6,920 nt of DNA from an uncultured Collinsella sp. (GTDB lineage Bacteria > Actinomycetota > Coriobacteriia > Coriobacteriales > Coriobacteriaceae), in assembly GCA_900554455.1 (NCBI GenBank), contig USHT01000060.1, forward strand, positions 1-6,920, given 5' to 3'. A model generated the notes under the pieces. The model did not search any database, was not told the DNA's origin, and saw only the letters and a program-made list of their open reading frames with translations. The translations under genes were made by a program, and so were the position numbers. This document shows, piece by piece, positions 5,363 through 6,920 of the stretch; positions within the stretch are counted from its first letter, which is position 1, and each line of letters starts with the position of its first letter.

Positions 5363-6920
5363 ATGAACGCCCCCGTTGCCAAGACCTGTCGGCAGCGTCG
5401 CCTATTCGCGCGATTTGCTTCCGTCTGCGCACTCGTCGCGCTTGCATTGCTGCTACTGCCCGCCGCCGCGCACGCCGACGGCTATTCCATGACCCAAACC
5501 TATATCGGTGCCACGGTCGAGGCCGATGGATCGCTGACCGTTGTCGAGGGACGTCAGTTTGATTTCGACGACGACATCAACGGCGTGTATTGGGAGATCA
5601 ATACGGGCACCAACCAGCAGGGCGGCGCGGCGGGCGTCGACGTGCTGAGCGTCGAGGAAGACGACACCGCGTTTAACAAAGTCGATAGCGCGAACAAGGG
5701 CGACTCTGGCGTCTACACGGTCGAGCAGACCGGTGACGGCGTAAGGATTAAGGTGTTCAGCCCCCACGAGAGCGGCGATAGCGTGATCTATTACGTGAGC
5801 TACACCATGACCGGTGCGGTCATGAACTGGGCCGATACCGCTGAGCTCTACTGGAAGTTCGTGGGCGATGGCTGGTCCGCGGATTCCGATGACGTCGAGA
5901 TGGAAGTGTACTTCGCAAATGCTGCTGCCGGGACGGCGGCCGTCAAGGGCGATAACTTCCGCGCATGGGGCCACGGCCCGCTGACGGGCGACGTATCGCT
6001 CGATGCGGACGAACCCATGGTCACCTATACCATTCCCTGCGTGCATCAGGGCGAATTCGCCGAGGCGCGCATCGCCTTCCCCCGCGACTGGGTGCCATGG
6101 CTTTCCGCTTCAAGCGAGGAGCGCATGTCAACGATCCTGAGCGAAGAGAAGGCGTGGGCCGACGAAGCTAACGCCCGCCGCGCTCACGCTCGCATGATCG
6201 CCAATGCACTTGCCGTGCTAAGTGTTGTTGCGGCGGTGGCCTTTACCGGCACAATCGTTGTGCTCAAGCTGCGCAAGCGCAAGCCCAAGCCGCTTTTCCA
6301 GGACGAATATTTCCGCGATGTGCCTTCGGCCGACCATCCCGCCGTGCTTTCGGCCCTCATGAGCTGGAACGAGGTGCCCGTTCAGGCATATATTGCCACG
6401 CTCATGAAGCTCACTGACGACCGTGTGATCAAGCTGGAGCAGGCGACCGTGACCAAGGCCAAGAAGGGTCTGTTGGGGCGTGAAAAAGAAGAGCAGACGT
6501 ATCGCGTGACGGTGAGTGATGCGGGCTGGAAGTCGGCCAAGGGCATTGACCACATGGTGCTCAAGGTATTCTTTGCCGGTGCTAAGCCTGACGAGAACGG
6601 CGATCGCTCGCGCACGTTCGACGAGCTGCAGCACTACGTCAAGCAGCACGCTACACCCGTGGGCGACAAGCTCGAGGACTATCAGAACACCGTTAAGGGC
6701 AAGCTGGCCGATAGCGAGTACGTTGCCTCAGACGGCATTGTTGCAATGGTGTTTTGCCTGGTTCTTGGTATCCTGATTGCCTTTGTTCCCGTGGGATCCA
6801 TCTTCTTTACCGATGGCGCACAGGCGAACATTACCGTCGCGGTTATCTCGGTGCCGATTGTGCTGGTGGGTATCGGCGTGGGCCTTACGTTCCGCCGCTT
6901 TACGCCGGAGGGCGCCGAGG
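5363..6920 (+). CDS. DUF2207 family membrane protein (C-terminus cut by window edge)
   Basis: An envelope protein of unknown function; 519 residues are visible and the frame is open at the right edge. The start is set by AAGGA seven bases upstream. Residues 1-38 form a signal peptide: basic n-region, hydrophobic core VCALVALALLLLP, and an AHA-type cleavage site after Ala38. Residues about 40-250 form the external beta-rich DUF2207 domain, with NGVYWEINTG near its start and YYVSYTMTGAV followed by AELYWKFVG, typical of the family. A membrane helix at about 277-301 is followed by a basic KLRKRKPKP stop-transfer stretch, so 303-455 should be cytoplasmic; it includes a helical segment beginning DHPAVLSALMSWNEVP. 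Two further helices lie at about 457-481 and 487-509. DUF2207 proteins usually run to about 550-650 residues, so perhaps 30-130 are missing. It diverges from gluQ and has no functional partner here. The family call is from recognised architecture. Confidence 0.9.
   Translation, partial: MNAPVAKTCRQRRLFARFASVCALVALALLLLPAAAHADGYSMTQTYIGATVEADGSLTVVEGRQFDFDDDINGVYWEINTGTNQQGGAAGVDVLSVEEDDTAFNKVDSANKGDSGVYTVEQTGDGVRIKVFSPHESGDSVIYYVSYTMTGAVMNWADTAELYWKFVGDGWSADSDDVEMEVYFANAAAGTAAVKGDNFRAWGHGPLTGDVSLDADEPMVTYTIPCVHQGEFAEARIAFPRDWVPWLSASSEERMSTILSEEKAWADEANARRAHARMIANALAVLSVVAAVAFTGTIVVLKLRKRKPKPLFQDEYFRDVPSADHPAVLSALMSWNEVPVQAYIATLMKLTDDRVIKLEQATVTKAKKGLLGREKEEQTYRVTVSDAGWKSAKGIDHMVLKVFFAGAKPDENGDRSRTFDELQHYVKQHATPVGDKLEDYQNTVKGKLADSEYVASDGIVAMVFCLVLGILIAFVPVGSIFFTDGAQANITVAVISVPIVLVGIGVGLTFRRFTPEGAE

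Noticed and set aside
5453..6046. Minus-strand open frame of 197 codons
   Set aside because: Antisense to the external domain of the DUF2207 protein, which has a signal peptide and a good ribosome binding site.
6218..6649. Minus-strand open frame of 143 codons
   Set aside because: Antisense to the DUF2207 cytoplasmic region; no ribosome binding site or recognisable domain.

Overview
The window looks like chromosomal DNA from a GC-rich actinobacterium. The protein style (a UBA-like/DUF4342 protein, a DUF2207 membrane protein, a GluQ-type enzyme) and compact layout suggest a gut Coriobacteriia member such as Collinsella. That assignment is inference from recognition; no rRNA or marker gene is present. 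No mobile element, CRISPR array, tRNA or rRNA was seen.

Left part (1-2560): a leftward, probably co-transcribed trio. In transcription order it is a DUF4342 membrane protein with an N-terminal UBA/TS-N-like helical domain (2411 to 1869), an OmpR/PhoB-type response regulator (1850 to 1071), and a sensor histidine kinase whose start overlaps the regulator by 17 bases and which runs off the left edge. The kinase should sense an envelope signal through a short external loop and phosphorylate Asp52 of the regulator. The DUF4342 protein may be an accessory or target.

Middle (2560-4860): two rightward genes, a 79-residue two-helix membrane protein of unknown function and a calcineurin-like metallophosphoesterase with a complete metal-ligand set. 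The phosphoesterase converges on leftward gluQ (glutamyl-queuosine tRNA(Asp) synthetase), only 15 bases away. gluQ has a -10 box placed so that transcription should begin at its ATG, which suggests a leaderless mRNA.

Right part (4847-6920): a 516-base divergent intergenic region rich in inverted repeats, then a rightward DUF2207 family membrane protein (signal peptide, external beta-rich domain, at least three membrane helices) cut by the right edge. The intergenic region holds a 13-bp GC-rich terminator-like stem that lies at the end of no visible gene. A weak leftward promoter lies upstream of it, so a small RNA or an alternative structured gluQ leader is possible. This is the least explained stretch; the rest reads as ordinary core and accessory chromosome.
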